Source: Strongylocentrotus purpuratus (Eukaryota; Echinodermata; Echinoidea; Camarodonta; Strongylocentrotidae). Taken from it: 64,000 nucleotides of DNA. Within the stretch, counting starts at the first letter, position 1, and the number at the start of each line of letters is the position of its first letter. A model generated the notes under the pieces. The model was not told where the DNA came from. It ran no database searches and saw nothing but the letters and a program-made list of their open reading frames with translations. The translations under genes were made by a program, and so were the position numbers. Below are positions 22,390-32,237 of this stretch, in pieces. The DNA lies in assembly GCF_000002235.5 (NCBI RefSeq), contig NW_022145612.1, forward strand, positions 16,422,809 through 16,486,808, written 5' to 3'.

Positions 22390-22720
22390 GTGAAATATTG
22401 GACCCACAGAAACCAATAGAAAATATATATTGGACCAACACCAACCCACAGAAAAAATGCTGATGGACCAACAGAAAGCTTCTATTGGACCAACATCCAC
22501 CCACGTCTTCGATGGGCTTATGTTGGTCCATTAAATATTTTCTTCTATGATGGGTTTCTGTTGGTCCATTAAATATTTCCTATGGGTTCCTGTTGCTCTA
22601 TTAGAGATCTTTCTATGGGTTTCTAATGGTCCCATATTCTGAATTCCTTATTGAAAACCAATAGGCCTATTGGTTTTTAATGGTTCAATAATCCATTAGC
22701 TTTTATTGGTAAATCAATAA
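22390..22720. repeat. Degenerate TATTGGTCC/TATTGGTTTC minisatellite
   Basis: Many degenerate copies of a 10-12 bp unit around TTCTATTGGTCCA, the first half mostly inverse (TGGACCAACAGAAA) and the second half direct, so the segment is roughly palindromic. Related patches lie at 23240-23400 and 24843-24915. Confidence 0.7.
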
Positions 22721-22956
22721 TGGTAATTAAAAATCGATTTTAGCAACTGTCCGCCAAAAAGATATTTCTAATCTCAATTGCATTTAACTCCATCACAAAG
22801 TTCACTTGAAGTGAGTTTAAGAACATCCTTTATTCAACTAAAGGCTTGTACTATTCTATATAATATACATACATGTTGTTTCTTGGTTTAGTAATCATTA
22901 TAATCAATATATCTATTGCTAAAACGTGAATGTAATTGTAACATGTAGCTTGTAGC

Positions 22957-23272
22957 TTGATGTGCATTGTCATAAGTTACTTAACAAACTATGATAAATG
23001 TATTTTTCTGTGAAAAACGTGTAAAGTAATCATTAATATGCATGAGATAGATTTAGCTGTTCGTTTCTATTGGTTTCGATTGGACCTAGACAAATAATCT
23101 TTTGGTCATTAATTGCCGAAAGAAAATAAAAATCACAAAATTGATGTGCATTGTCATAAGTTACTTAACAAATTATGATAAATGTATTTTTCTGTGAAAA
23201 ACGTGTAAAGTAATCATTAATATGCATGAGATAGATTTAGCTGTTCGTTTCTATTGGTTTCGATTGGACCTA
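22957..23272 (+). repeat. Recent direct duplication of ~132 bp, period 184
   Basis: 22957-23088 and 23141-23272 differ by about one base (AACAAACTATG versus AACAAATTATG). Both end in TTTCTATTGGTTTCGATTGG, the minisatellite motif that then expands at 23240-23400. Confidence 0.9.
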
Positions 23273-23400
23273 TTGGTTTCTATGGTTTCTATGTGTCTTA
23301 GTTCTATTGGTCCCATTGGTTTCTATTGGTCTTATTGGTTTCTATTAGTCCTATTGGTTTCTATTGGTCCTATTGTTTCTATTTCTATTGGTTTCTATGC
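23240..23400 (+). repeat. TTCTATTGGTCC minisatellite
   Basis: About twelve short copies of TTCTATTGGTCCTATTGGT with small changes. Open frames through it read as FYW/SIG repeats and are artefacts. Confidence 0.85.
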
Positions 23401-23628
23401 AAGGGTGTCGATTTGTATCCTCGGTTGGGGAGGGGGGGGGGGGGATGATAGGTGCCAAAATATTTTCGGTAATGGATCAAAGCAACCACGAGGTAGAGGC
23501 GTGTGGTAGGTTGCACCCCCTCCCTTCCAAGTTTTTAACTTTTTCAATAAAGATAAACATTAAGAGAATATGCATGGGACCCATGTATGTCCCACATGCA
23601 TGCTACCTGGGTTATTATCATCTCAAGC

Positions 23629-23830
23629 ATATAGGCAGGATTTTATTTTAGGGGGGCGGTAGTGAGCACCTCCTAGGGGGTGGGGTCCAGGGAGGGGGAG
23701 TTTTTCCTACCGCGCGAAGCGCGGAAGCTCTGATGTTTCATTAAATTATTAAAGAAAGAAGACGATTTGTTGTATCATTCTCGACTCATTATCTCTCTCT
23801 CCCACTCTCTTCTTCTTTTTTTGCACTTTT
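23629..23830 (+). mobile_element. Family A fragment
   Basis: It carries AGGCAGGATTTTATTTTAGG, the GGGGGGCGGTAGTGAGCAC leader and one 110-bp unit (CGCGCGAAGCGCGGAAGC...GAAGACGATTTG). It then runs into a CT-rich tract. A truncated relative of 50276-51158. Confidence 0.7.
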
Positions 23831-24217
23831 GCGCTTCGCGCTTAACATTTACTAAGCTCGTGTTCTTAACGCTGCGGCTTTGCATTTGGCGCACTGCATT
23901 TATATGATGCTGTTGATTGAACAAATTGAATAGATTCATCAGTCCCTGATGAAGCGAGAATTCGATTATTCTTGTCTCATATACGGTCGTCTCATTTACT
24001 TCGTTTTCTATTTATATATGTATGTATTATGAAAATGAGATAGCAAAATGTGTATATTGATGGTCCATTTTGCGAGTAATAACCATTAACTACTCTTCAT
24101 TGGGCTCTCATCATTAATTTTTCTCATTTTCTTTTTTTTTTTTGATGGTGAATTATTGGGGGGGGGGGTGATTGTACAGGCCATCCCCCCACTGAAAATA
24201 TTGGGGATATATCCCCC

Positions 24218-24325
24218 CAGGCGCGTACGCAGGATTTTTTCAAGGGGGGGGGGGGGGGTTTTTTAACAGTTATAAATCGGTCCGAAAATTTCGCAACGAC
24301 TCAGCCAGCCGCTGAATAAGCGGGT

Positions 24326-24364
<39 letters not shown>

Positions 24365-24497
24365 AAGAGGACACAATTTTTTTTTTTTTTTGGTCCCAAA
24401 AAAATCGCAACGACTCAGCCCCGACCGCTGAATAAGCGGGGGGGGGGGGGGGGGGGAGGGGGGGGGGGGGGGGGGGGGAGGGGGGGGGGGGGGGGGG

Positions 24498-24528
<31 letters not shown>

Positions 24529-24811
24529 TAAGAGGACACTTTTTTTTTTTTTTTTGGTCTCGAAATTTGGAAGTTTGACATTTTGCTCCGTTGGGGGGGG
24601 GGGGTTAAGGTCACCTTTTTAGGTCGCCATGGGAATAATTTTTTTTTTTTTTTTTTTTTTAATAATTAAAAAAAAAAAAAAACAAAACAACAAAAGGGGG
24701 GGGGGGGTTTTAGGGTTTTTTTTAGGGGGGTTTACACAAAAAAAAATTCCAAAGGGGGGGGGGGGGGTTTACCCCCCAAACCCCCCCCCCCCCCCCACCT
24801 GCGTCGCGCTG
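24218..24811. mobile_element. hAT-like element made of poly-G blocks
   Basis: The left end CAGGCGCGTACGCAGG pairs with the right end CCTGCGTCGCGCTG. ATCCCCC flanks both ends, compatible with a target duplication. Inside are two copies of CGCAACGACTCAGCC...CGCTGAATAAGCGG, each followed by a very long G tract, then TAAGAGGACAC and a T run. The G block at about 24438-24528 is broken only by A at intervals of about 20-22. Confidence 0.65.
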
Positions 24812-25453
24812 ATCCCCCCCATCCCCCCCGGATCGACACCCATGTTTCTATGGGTACTATGGTTTCTATTGGTTTTGATGGTTTGAATGGTCTCTATTGG
24901 TCTCTATGGGATTTTCGACCTGGGCTCGACGAGACGATCGACTCCACCCAACAACCCCCCTCTCTCTCCTTCATTCATCCGTTTCTTTTTTTTCCTTCTT
25001 CTTTCTTTTTTTTTTTCCTTTTCCTTTTCCTTTGCTTTTCTTTTCTTTCTTTCCTTTCGTTCCTCTTTTTCTGTTTTTTCTCTTTGTTTCTTCTCTCTTT
25101 TTTTCTTTCTTTCCCTTCCCTCTCATTTACCTCCCTTTTTCTTATTTTACCCGACCGGCAGCGCAATTTTAGCGACAATATCCCCCTTTAGCGACGCCCC
25201 TGCAAGCATTGCTTTTTCAGAATAAAGACTGTATACTCAAACATATATTATACAGAATTGCAATTATGACTTTTTCTTTCGTTAAAACACAATCTAACCC
25301 TAAAACCCTCTCCCTTCCTTTCACCTAACTCCAGGCACGTAGCCAGAGTTTGATGTTGGGGGGGGGGGGCACATACATGTAATCGATCGAGGTAAAAAAA
25401 AGGGGTTTAAAAAAGTTCCACCGTTCTGGAATTAGTGCCCCCGTGGCTACGTG

Positions 25454-26663
25454 CAGGCGCGCCGGAAGCAGTTTGGGATGGGGGGGGGGGGCAAACATTC
25501 CAGGGGGCTCACCTTCCAGGGCAGTGACGTAATGAGAAAAAAAACTCGGAAGGGGGGGGGGGAGGCAGACGGAAAATCTGTATCACCACCAGTCTTACAC
25601 GTTACATGCAGGTCAGGTAGAGCGTAAATTGGCGTGGGGTCCAGGACATGAGCCTCGGCAGGGGGTCAAGGGGCTGAGCCCACGGAAGCTCAGGTTTATT
25701 TTTGTGTATTTATTTACGGTTAAATGAGCATCCAGGGGCCCCTCTTTAAGGCCATTGACGTGTTTCAGGGAGGTGGATAGCCCCCAGGAGCTCAGAGGTT
25801 TTAGGTGTTTAATTACGGGCAGATGAGGACAGGGGCCCGCCTTAGCGCCCTTGTGGGGTCCAGGGGCAGAGCCCCGGGAGCTCAGGGGTTTTAGGTATTT
25901 AATTAAAGGTCAGATGAGCATCCAGGGCGCCTTAGGGACATTTGGTGGAGTCCAGGGGTAGAGCCCCCGGAAGCTCAGGGGTTTTAGATGTTTAATTACG
26001 GTCAGATGAGCATCCATGGGCTCGCCTTAGCGCCCTTGGTGGGGTCCAGGGGGGCAGAGCCCCGGAAGCTCAGGGATTTCAGGCATTTAATACGTCAGAT
26101 GAGCATTTTCTATACCTATTTTGTGACATTGGCAGGTCACTATTTTTTCTCTCTGTCTTTCTTTCTTTCTCTTTAACATACTTTTTCAAAAAGTGAGGGG
26201 GGGGGGGGGGGCTCGAGCCCAGCCACTTTGCAGATCATGACTTAAAGGCTTCTAAATAAGCGTATTTTTCGCCCGACTGTAATTTGGGGAATTTATTATT
26301 TTCCAACAAACGCATAAAAAGGTTTTTGACTTGACCAGAAAATCATGTCATAACAGTAACATTCGTAAATCACTGGTATCGAATAAGAAATACACCCCCC
26401 CCCCCATCAGTACGGCAGCATTCAGGGTCTCATGTCTTCTCACCCCTTAATAACAACAAAAACAGACACGCTTTCCATTCTCGTGATTGTGATTTAATTC
26501 AGGTTTTTATTATTGTTATGTTCTTTTGGGTTAAAAATACAAACGATGTTTACTCCTTACTGTTTTTTTTTTGGGAAGGGGGGGGGGGGGGGGGCGTTTT
26601 TTTTTTTTTTTTTTTTTTGGGGGGGGCAAAATGCGTTGCCCCCCCCCACTTCCGGCGCCTATG
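25454..26663. mobile_element. Family B element nested in the outer MITE
   Basis: The ends CAGGCGCGCCGGAAG and (inverse) CATAGGCGCCGGAAG form TIRs. The target duplication is GCTACGTG (25446-25453) versus GCTTCGTG (26664-26671), 7 of 8. The interior has a minisatellite of about 97 bp (25630-26105), a CT/T/G block, and a unique part (ATTCGATACCAGTGATTTA region). Homologues are at 52644-53575 (opposite orientation) and 63548-64000. No transposase. Confidence 0.85.
25630..26105 (+). repeat. ~97-bp tandem repeat of family B
   Basis: Five copies of a unit: GGGGTCCAGGGGCAGAGCCC, CGGAAGCTCAGGGGTTTTAG, GTATTTAATTACGGTCAGAT, GAGCATCCAGGGGC and CGCCTTAGCGCCCTTGG. Periods between AGCTCAG motifs are about 92-100 bp. 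Confidence 0.9.
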
Positions 26664-26798
26664 GCTTCGTGCCTGCCTAACTCTTCGGAATTACCCCCTC
26701 CCCCTCGCTTTACTTGGTGGATAGGGAATGCAATGCATTCTGGGACCAGTTTCTATACAATATCGAAATGTCTTCTTGACTTCCTTCACCTCTATACG

Positions 26799-27147
26799 CA
26801 GTGGATGGACCAGGGGGGCCCGGGGGGCCCGCCCCCCCCCCCCTTGAGAAAAAAAAATCATGTAAAATCACGTGATTTTTACCTTTTTTGGGGGGTTGGG
26901 CCCCCCCTGGCGCTCAAGGGGGGGGGGGGGGGGGGTGCAAATTGAAAATCCCCCGAGGACCCCCCCCCCCCCCCCCCCCCCCACCCCCCCCCCCCCCCCC
27001 CCCCCACCCCCCCCCCCCCCCCCCCACCCCCCCCCCCCCCCCCCCAACTGAGCGACTTTTCGGCCGGCGCGATTTTCAAATTTTCGGGAGCAAAACAAAA
27101 AGAAGAAAGTTGGGCCCCCTCCTTAAGAAATCCTGGATCCGCGCCTG
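26799..27147. mobile_element. hAT-like element with (C21A)n core
   Basis: The left end CAGTGGATGGACCAGG and the right end (inverse) CAGGCGCGGATCCAGG are imperfect TIRs. Flanking 8-mers TCTATACG and TCTATACC agree at 7 of 8. The core at about 26959-27045 is poly-C broken by single A residues roughly every 22 bases. The long Gly- or Pro-only frames here are not proteins. Confidence 0.7.
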
Positions 27148-27155
27148 TCTATACC

Positions 27156-28560
27156 TAGCTCACCCTTGAACTTCCCAGTTGTCCCATTTTCTAAGACATA
27201 TAGGATACAACAATCGATTGATGGACTAAACGAATCAGAAAAATACTCGAACTCTGAAGCAAACAAGAAAGGAAAAGTGTAGAAAAAGAAAATCTACAAA
27301 AAATGGGACATATCTTTGATTTAGTAATAAGGAGTGTAATACGCCTGCACTAAGTAGTCTATTAGCCTTTATTTCCTGGGTGCTCATCCCTCCCCCCATT
27401 TTTTAGCCATTGATAACGAATAGTTCATTTCATGATTTATTTGTTACAACCAAAAATAGACGATCCTGAATTAAAGACTACGTCATTTGTCCTCGAGCAA
27501 AAATGAATATACTTCGGATACGTTTTTAGAATAGTGCTTCTTTGCACCAGCGCGGTCCGCATTCAGCGACAATCTCCGTGCCTTTTGCACTACGATGAAT
27601 CGCTAGTTTCATAAAGTCATCACGAAATTGGCAACGTTAAATCGGCCTTTTTCGGATACCAATAATCTACGTGATTCCGGCCAGGATCAACGCACGGCAC
27701 GTAAGGTACATACAAATACGTGTGTGGGACTAGCTACACGAGCTGGACTTTTTTGCGTTACTGAAATAGTGCTCAGAATTCAAGTAATTCATCTACTAAA
27801 TGACCATAACAGACAAGAAACAAGTCAAAGGTAAGGACAAGAATCATTGCTTATCATTATAAAGAAATTTTGCATGAAATATCATCAGGAAAGCCATCTA
27901 AATTTGTCTCAAATTAATTAGCAGATTAGTAGACTAGTATAGACTAGATCTAACAGACAGTTAGAGTAGACTCTAGGCCTAGAGACGAACACACCACATT
28001 CAGCATGTTCAGCGCTGCAATCTTCTTCTTCCTATGAGTACAGACCTCTTTACAGAGTATTATCGTAGACCTACTATATTATTGGGGGTGTGTGCAGGTG
28101 AACCACTACACCGGGGTTTCCCCTAGACCTACTCTTAATTATACGAATAGTGCAGTGGGTTCTTAACGTGCAAGGTAGTGGTAGTCACTCCAGCTCCACC
28201 TCCCTGCTCCAGCAAAGCATATAGAGTCAATGCTAAAGCGTATTGACCTCTAGCACTGCATACATGCTGTGACTGTGAGGCAGGGACCTAACTTAGAAGT
28301 CTATACACAAATATACACACCACACAATATCGCATAGACTGTACACAATCATGTCGAGGCAGCTGTAAGCAAAGTTTGACACTAGACTTACAATTTGATT
28401 TTATAAATTATTCTTTTTAACATCAGTAAGTTAAAAAAAATATATTTACTGCTATTTAGGTGTCATTGATTGTCACTAGAGTACCGATTTTGAGTGAAAT
28501 CAGTTGAGTTTTGTACAGTGGTGTTTGAAATGTTGAGAATCAAAAGCACAGCTTTTACTA
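27156..28560. other. No confident gene; CpG-richer patch near 27540-27830
   Basis: An AAAG|GTAAGG donor-like site lies at 27831, and the sequence before it (27540-27830) is richer in CG than its surroundings. It could be an untranslated first exon of the membrane-protein gene downstream; this is weak inference. A segment at about 28215-28250 matches the inverse of 9520-9555 (GAGGTCAATACGC..TTAGCATT), an old dispersed repeat. Confidence 0.25.
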
Positions 28561-28589
28561 CACAGCCAGGATAGTGATGCTCCTATGTG

Positions 28590-28800
28590 TGGTGGTAGTG
28601 ACTCTTCTCTACACGGGGCCTCCATTTTACGTCCTATCCGAGGGACGGAATGTTTTCCCCGTGACATAACCTGCGTCTACAAGGGAAGGGGCACGTTAAC
28701 ACACAATGCAGGCTTCAGTCATCCGCCTGGGTGGGAGTCGAACCCGGGATCTTTGGTTTGACAGACGGACGCTTTACCGACTGAGCCAACTCGCAATGGC
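28590..28800 (-). mobile_element. tRNA-derived SINE
   Basis: On the minus strand a tRNA-like head has A box TGGCTCAGTCGG (28788-28777) and B box GGTTCGACTCC (28744-28734). The body contains TCCCTCGGATAGGACGTAAA and ends AGTCACTACCACCAC. The same body motif (TCCCTCGGAGAGGACCTTAA) and ACTACCACCA end occur in the SINE at 53846, so both belong to one family. Confidence 0.85.
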
Positions 28801-29321
28801 ACAAAACAATGTAAAATTCAACTTTTCATCCTCCAAATGAATAATATGAACACTTGCTTTATACAATCTTCTTCAATATCTGTATCACCATTATCGCAAA
28901 CAATAACATCACAATCTATATGTAGAATCTACATCTAGTAATGAAGAAACAATGTAGCTAGATGTTACTTTGTTAGTGTTACTGTTACTGTTAGTGTTAC
29001 TGTTTGTTAATAATTAATATAATAGCGTTACAAAAAAAATTAATTCTCAGTCAGAGTCAGAATTCAAGCTCTGTCTTGCTTTCTACCATCAAACAGAGCT
29101 TGATAAGATCTTTTATTTGATGCCTCATTTATCCTAATGGCCCAAGTAATAAGAAAGTTATGCCAATTCTAAACGCCCGGCAATCATGTATTTAATTGCT
29201 TTGTTTTCCTTTGTTTTTAAAACAAAAGCTGTGATCCCAAATGTGACTGAAAGATTCTATTTCATTACACAAAATGTATGTAAATTAATACGCGAAAACC
29301 GCTAATCAGGCTGTCATTTTT

Positions 29322-29506
29322 TCATGACATTTCACATTCCTCATCCCAAAAAACATATTTCCCATCCGTATATTTTGCTGAAATTTCACCAAAAGCAAAT
29401 TCACATGTTAAATGATCAATTAAATACTTTTTTCTCAATTTCATTTCAGGATCAGGGTACAGAATAGCATTAAACACGGCTCTTGTGAACAGTGCAGCTA
29501 AACAAA
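29322..29506 (-). CDS. Possible terminal coding exon, unknown protein
   Basis: On the minus strand a TGTTTTCGGCAG acceptor-like site precedes an open frame VCLAALFTRAVFNAILYPDP then EMKLRKKYLIDHLTCEFAFG and EISAKYTDGKYVFWDEECEM-S-stop. A hydrophobic first third followed by charged and mixed residues reads as real coding sequence, possibly the end of a membrane segment with a cytosolic tail. An alternative acceptor lies 9 bases inward (GTTTAG). It might belong with the exon at 30393-30217, but the phases do not join directly, so an exon would be missing. No family recognised. Confidence 0.35.
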
Positions 29507-29648
29507 CTGCCGAAAACATAAATCATAGAAATTTTAGTATGAAATGAAAGATAACAATGTCATTAGTTTAAACATATTTGTGGCTTTCACCCAGTAAATA
29601 AGATCGATTGATCGATCTGTAATTGAAAAGCAAGTCAGAAAAAATCTT

Positions 29649-29722
29649 GGAACCAGCGGGATTTGAACCTGCCATCTACTGCTTGCTGGGCAGCGACTCT
29701 ACCACCAGGCCATCACTGGTCC
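29649..29722 (-). tRNA. tRNA-like gene or pseudogene with pol III terminator
   Basis: The minus-strand 74-mer has a full 7-bp acceptor stem (GGACCAG with CTGGTTC), an A box TGGCCTGGTGG, and a 5-bp anticodon stem with 7-nt loop CCAGCAA (nominal anticodon AGC). It also has a B box GGTTCAAATCC within a T arm with one mismatch. TTTTTT follows 4 nt after the end. Base 33 is C rather than the invariant U and the D arm folds poorly, so a tRNA pseudogene or SINE head is likelier than a working tRNA-Ala. Confidence 0.4.
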
Positions 29723-30216
29723 ATGGCACAGTCACAGTCAGATCGCATGTGCACGATGTATATGCGATACACAAGACTTGATACCCAGTGCGGGGAATAA
29801 ACACCAGACTATGGTACATGGAATTCAACTACTTTGTTAGTTTGTTTGCACTTAATGTGTGACAGTTCCAACCACTTCAAATTATAATTTGAAGAAGCCT
29901 TTGACGTGGAAAAAGGTTGATTCTTCGTCCTAACCCGACGTTTCATCTGGCCAACTAAAAAAAAAATAATAATAATCATGTTTAGCATAAAAGCATATCC
30001 AAGCTCGCTTCCTTTTTGGGGGCCACCTCCTTTTTAAAAATATTTTTTTAAAATTTGTTTAAATTAATAAAAACATGAAAAACAGGCGCTAGTACTGTTG
30101 ACCCGTAACTCTGGCGTGGAAATACCCTACTAAAAGTAAAACATACTAAAAATTCAACTTAATTTTCGATTGTTCAAATAATGGTCATGAATGATATGAG
30201 TTGTTATATTTCTTAC
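29723..30216. other. No gene seen
   Basis: The interval between the tRNA-like sequence and the possible minus-strand exon. It contains AT-rich stretches and a TTTTTGGGGGCC motif; no exon recognised that would link 30217 to 29506. Confidence 0.3.
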
Positions 30217-30393
30217 CCCTTTCATGTCAAGTTTCTCATCTTTTTTGGAGTATAATATGGCAGTCAACGTATCCAATTTAAAATTCTTCTCCTTGTCTTT
30301 AAAATCCGTAGAGGCTGCGGCGGCGGAGCTCCCTAGAGTTATAGTGGACTTTTCTTTCTTCTCATACAAAGCACTCTGAGCTGAGCTGAGCAT
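30217..30393 (-). CDS. Possible coding exon, unknown protein
   Basis: Minus strand: a CAGCTCAGCTCAG region at the upstream edge, then SALYEKKEKSTITLGSSAAA followed by ASTDFKDKEKNFKLDTLTAI and LYSKKDEKLDMKG, ending GGG|GTAAGA at 30216. The peptide is Lys/Asp/Ser-rich and low in hydrophobics, with GC-rich alanine codons, unlike its AT-rich surroundings. ATG at 30393 could be a start or lie within the acceptor region. Family unknown; continuation to the exon at 29506 is unproven. Confidence 0.4.
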
Positions 30394-30739
30394 ACATTGG
30401 TCAAAGATTTAACCAAAAATGTGAATTTTTTATACCTCAGTGATAAGGATTTGCTTACCATCCACATGTTCCTGATGATAATAAGGTCAGAGTTTTTTTA
30501 AATATTAATCGCATATGCACATGTAAGCTCATTATCATCAGGTTCAACCGTTCAAGGTTTGTTGGGTGCCAGAATGGGTGATTACAGATGCATTTTAGGT
30601 TTTTGTACATCACTTTTCAAGCAGGGGTATGGGTGCCAATTAAGGATAGGTGATATCAATTTCATATTTCATATTATGACCTAACCCTTGACTTGCTAGC
30701 CAGGCAAGCACGTACATAGAGGTTAGCGTAGATTTAGCT

Positions 30740-30900
30740 GTAGATGATGATGATGATGATGATGCTGGGTCTAGATCTATTATTATTCTCAATATTAATA
30801 TTACTAGTAGTAGTAGTAGTAGTAGTGTTAGTGGTGGTGGTGGTAGTAGTAGTAGTAATAGTAATAGTAGTAGTAGTAGTAGTAGTAGTAGTAAGGAGTA
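30740..30900. repeat. Trinucleotide (GAT)n / (AGT)n microsatellites
   Basis: (GAT)n at about 30746-30763 and (AGT)n/(GGT)n at 30806-30897. The Leu/Ser open frame on the minus strand is an artefact. Confidence 0.95.
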
Positions 30901-30999
30901 AAGAGTTTTAAGAGCTGGAAAGTACTGGAAACCCAACTGGCAACAATTATTCCAAGCAGCTGCCCTTTTCTAAGGTTGCACAATAGAATCTAATAATAA

Positions 31000-31350
31000 T
31001 AATAATAATATTGGCATTTATATAGCGCTCTTACAGACATACATGTGTATCACAGCGCTTTACAACATATTATTATTACCCCGGTCATCGGATTCAGGCT
31101 TACCCGCACACAAGGTATGCACATTCTCCACTCCCTGGGGAGCATTCCAGCCAGTCGCCATTTTACAAGCGCCACTTGCTAATCAAACCACATTAGCTTT
31201 CGCATCCTACCGGGTACCCATTTTAACACCTGGGTGGAGAGTGGCAAATGTAGATCAATGTCTTGCCAAAGGACATTAGTGCCGTGGCGGGACTTGAACC
31301 GCGGACCTTGTGATCTACAGGTGTGCTGTACGCTTTGATTTCCGAGGTTC
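31000..31350 (-). mobile_element. tRNA-derived SINE with TATATAGCGC end
   Basis: On the minus strand a tRNA-like head with B box GGTTCAAGTCC (31300-31290) leads to a body and the 3' end GCGCTATATAAATGCCAATA followed by (TTA)n. The tail microsatellite and the TATATAGCGC end are typical of widespread marine deuterostome SINEs. A 3'-end fragment of the same family is at 58968-59010. Confidence 0.8.
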
Positions 31351-31708
31351 AAAGACGCCAATAAAGCCCAATATCATTGGAAAGCTTGAGAAGTGATTTT
31401 TTTTCACAAATAAAAATCCTTAATATTTCACTTCTTATTTGAACTAACAAAGGGAAAATCTAACAGATGATAAAATATGAATACAAAAGCCTAATTGTGT
31501 CAAGAAATTTGCTTACAATGTATGATAGCAGCTTTAATGTGTGAAGAATAGTAACATTTGACAATCATAAACCTGCAATTGACACTTTTCTGATTACTTC
31601 CGGTTCACGATAATAAAAAGTGAATTTGTTCATGTACAGTTCTTTATTATGTTATGTCAGGTTAGTGCCCACTCATGCCCAGTCAAGTAATTTTGATTAA
31701 TATTTCAG

Positions 31709-31748
31709 GAAATTTTGCTCCATTTCCTATCGCTTGCCTCCTATAAAG
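31709..31748 (+). CDS. Possible small exon of membrane-protein gene
   Basis: ATATTTCAG acceptor, 40 nt, AAAG|GTTAGC donor. In phase 0 it reads EILLHFLSLASYK and leaves one base that joins in frame to the exon at 32127 (forming Asp). The phase match is supportive, but so short an exon may be chance. Confidence 0.2.
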
Positions 31749-32126
31749 GTTAGCACTGTGTACTGCTAGTATTATCAGACGAGTGGTAGCAAAAATTAAT
31801 CATCAATACAAAAGAATATTTCCCTTTGAAAGTGGCCCATTAGTTTGCAGCTAGGCAAGAATCTTTAGTCTACGTAATTATCTGCAAGGAAGATCCACAG
31901 AAGCACATGCCTGAAATATTTTCTCCTGGCGGCATCGAAGATGGTACAAAGGGAAAGAGCTAGATATGACTCCATCTCTTAAAACTCATTGGTGGGCGTA
32001 GTAGTGGTGGTGGTGGTGGTGGTGGAGGATTAATATTTCAGAACCCACTGCCATATTATAAGAATATTTTATATTATTAACAATGATGATCATCTTTCAA
32101 CTGTTGATCTAAAATTCTTTATTTAG

Positions 32127-32237
32127 ACTACAGTGCCTACACTTCAGGAAGGATGGAAGATGTATGCTTGAACCCAAATGAGGACGTTTCAAGTTGCGGA
32201 AGCTGTCTTCGTGACTTTGCTACCCTCCCAGACAAAC
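32127..32237 (+). CDS. Cys-rich ectodomain exon, type I membrane protein
   Basis: Acceptor TTATTTAG ends at 32126 and donor AAAC|GTGAGT begins at 32238. The frame fixed by the next two exons gives YSAYTSGRMEDVCLNPNEDV then SSCGSCLRDFATLPDK, with three cysteines in a C-x(9)-C-x-x-C pattern and a fourth just across the junction. It looks like the last, juxtamembrane part of an extracellular cysteine-rich region. Upstream exons with the signal peptide were not found. Ligand and family unknown; a TNF-receptor-like or other small cysteine-rich receptor is possible but not supported by a specific motif. Confidence 0.6.

Larger units (their letters stand above)
25332..26675. mobile_element. Outer hAT MITE with perfect 8-bp TSD, split by another
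   Basis: It starts CAGGCACGTAGCCAGAG and ends TGGCTTCGTGCCTG. It is flanked by the identical 8-mer CCTAACTC (25324-25331 and 26676-26683). Its own sequence is only about 130 bp, homologous in inverse to 22193-22375 (CATGTAATCGATCGAGGT core). The rest is a second element inserted nine bases before the right end. Confidence 0.85.

Noticed and set aside
23222..23651. FYW/SIG-repeat open frames
   Set aside because: They are translations of the TTCTATTGGTCC minisatellite and adjoining poly-G.
24270..24614. Proline-rich open frame
   Set aside because: It is poly-C read on the minus strand inside a poly-G hAT-like element; no flanking coding signal.
26868..27169. Gly-rich and Pro-rich open frames
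   Set aside because: They come from the (C21A)n block within an element with hAT-like ends.
27628..27834. 68-codon open frame before a GTAAGG donor-like site
   Set aside because: No signal peptide or motif, and phase with downstream exons is untestable; kept only as a possible untranslated exon.
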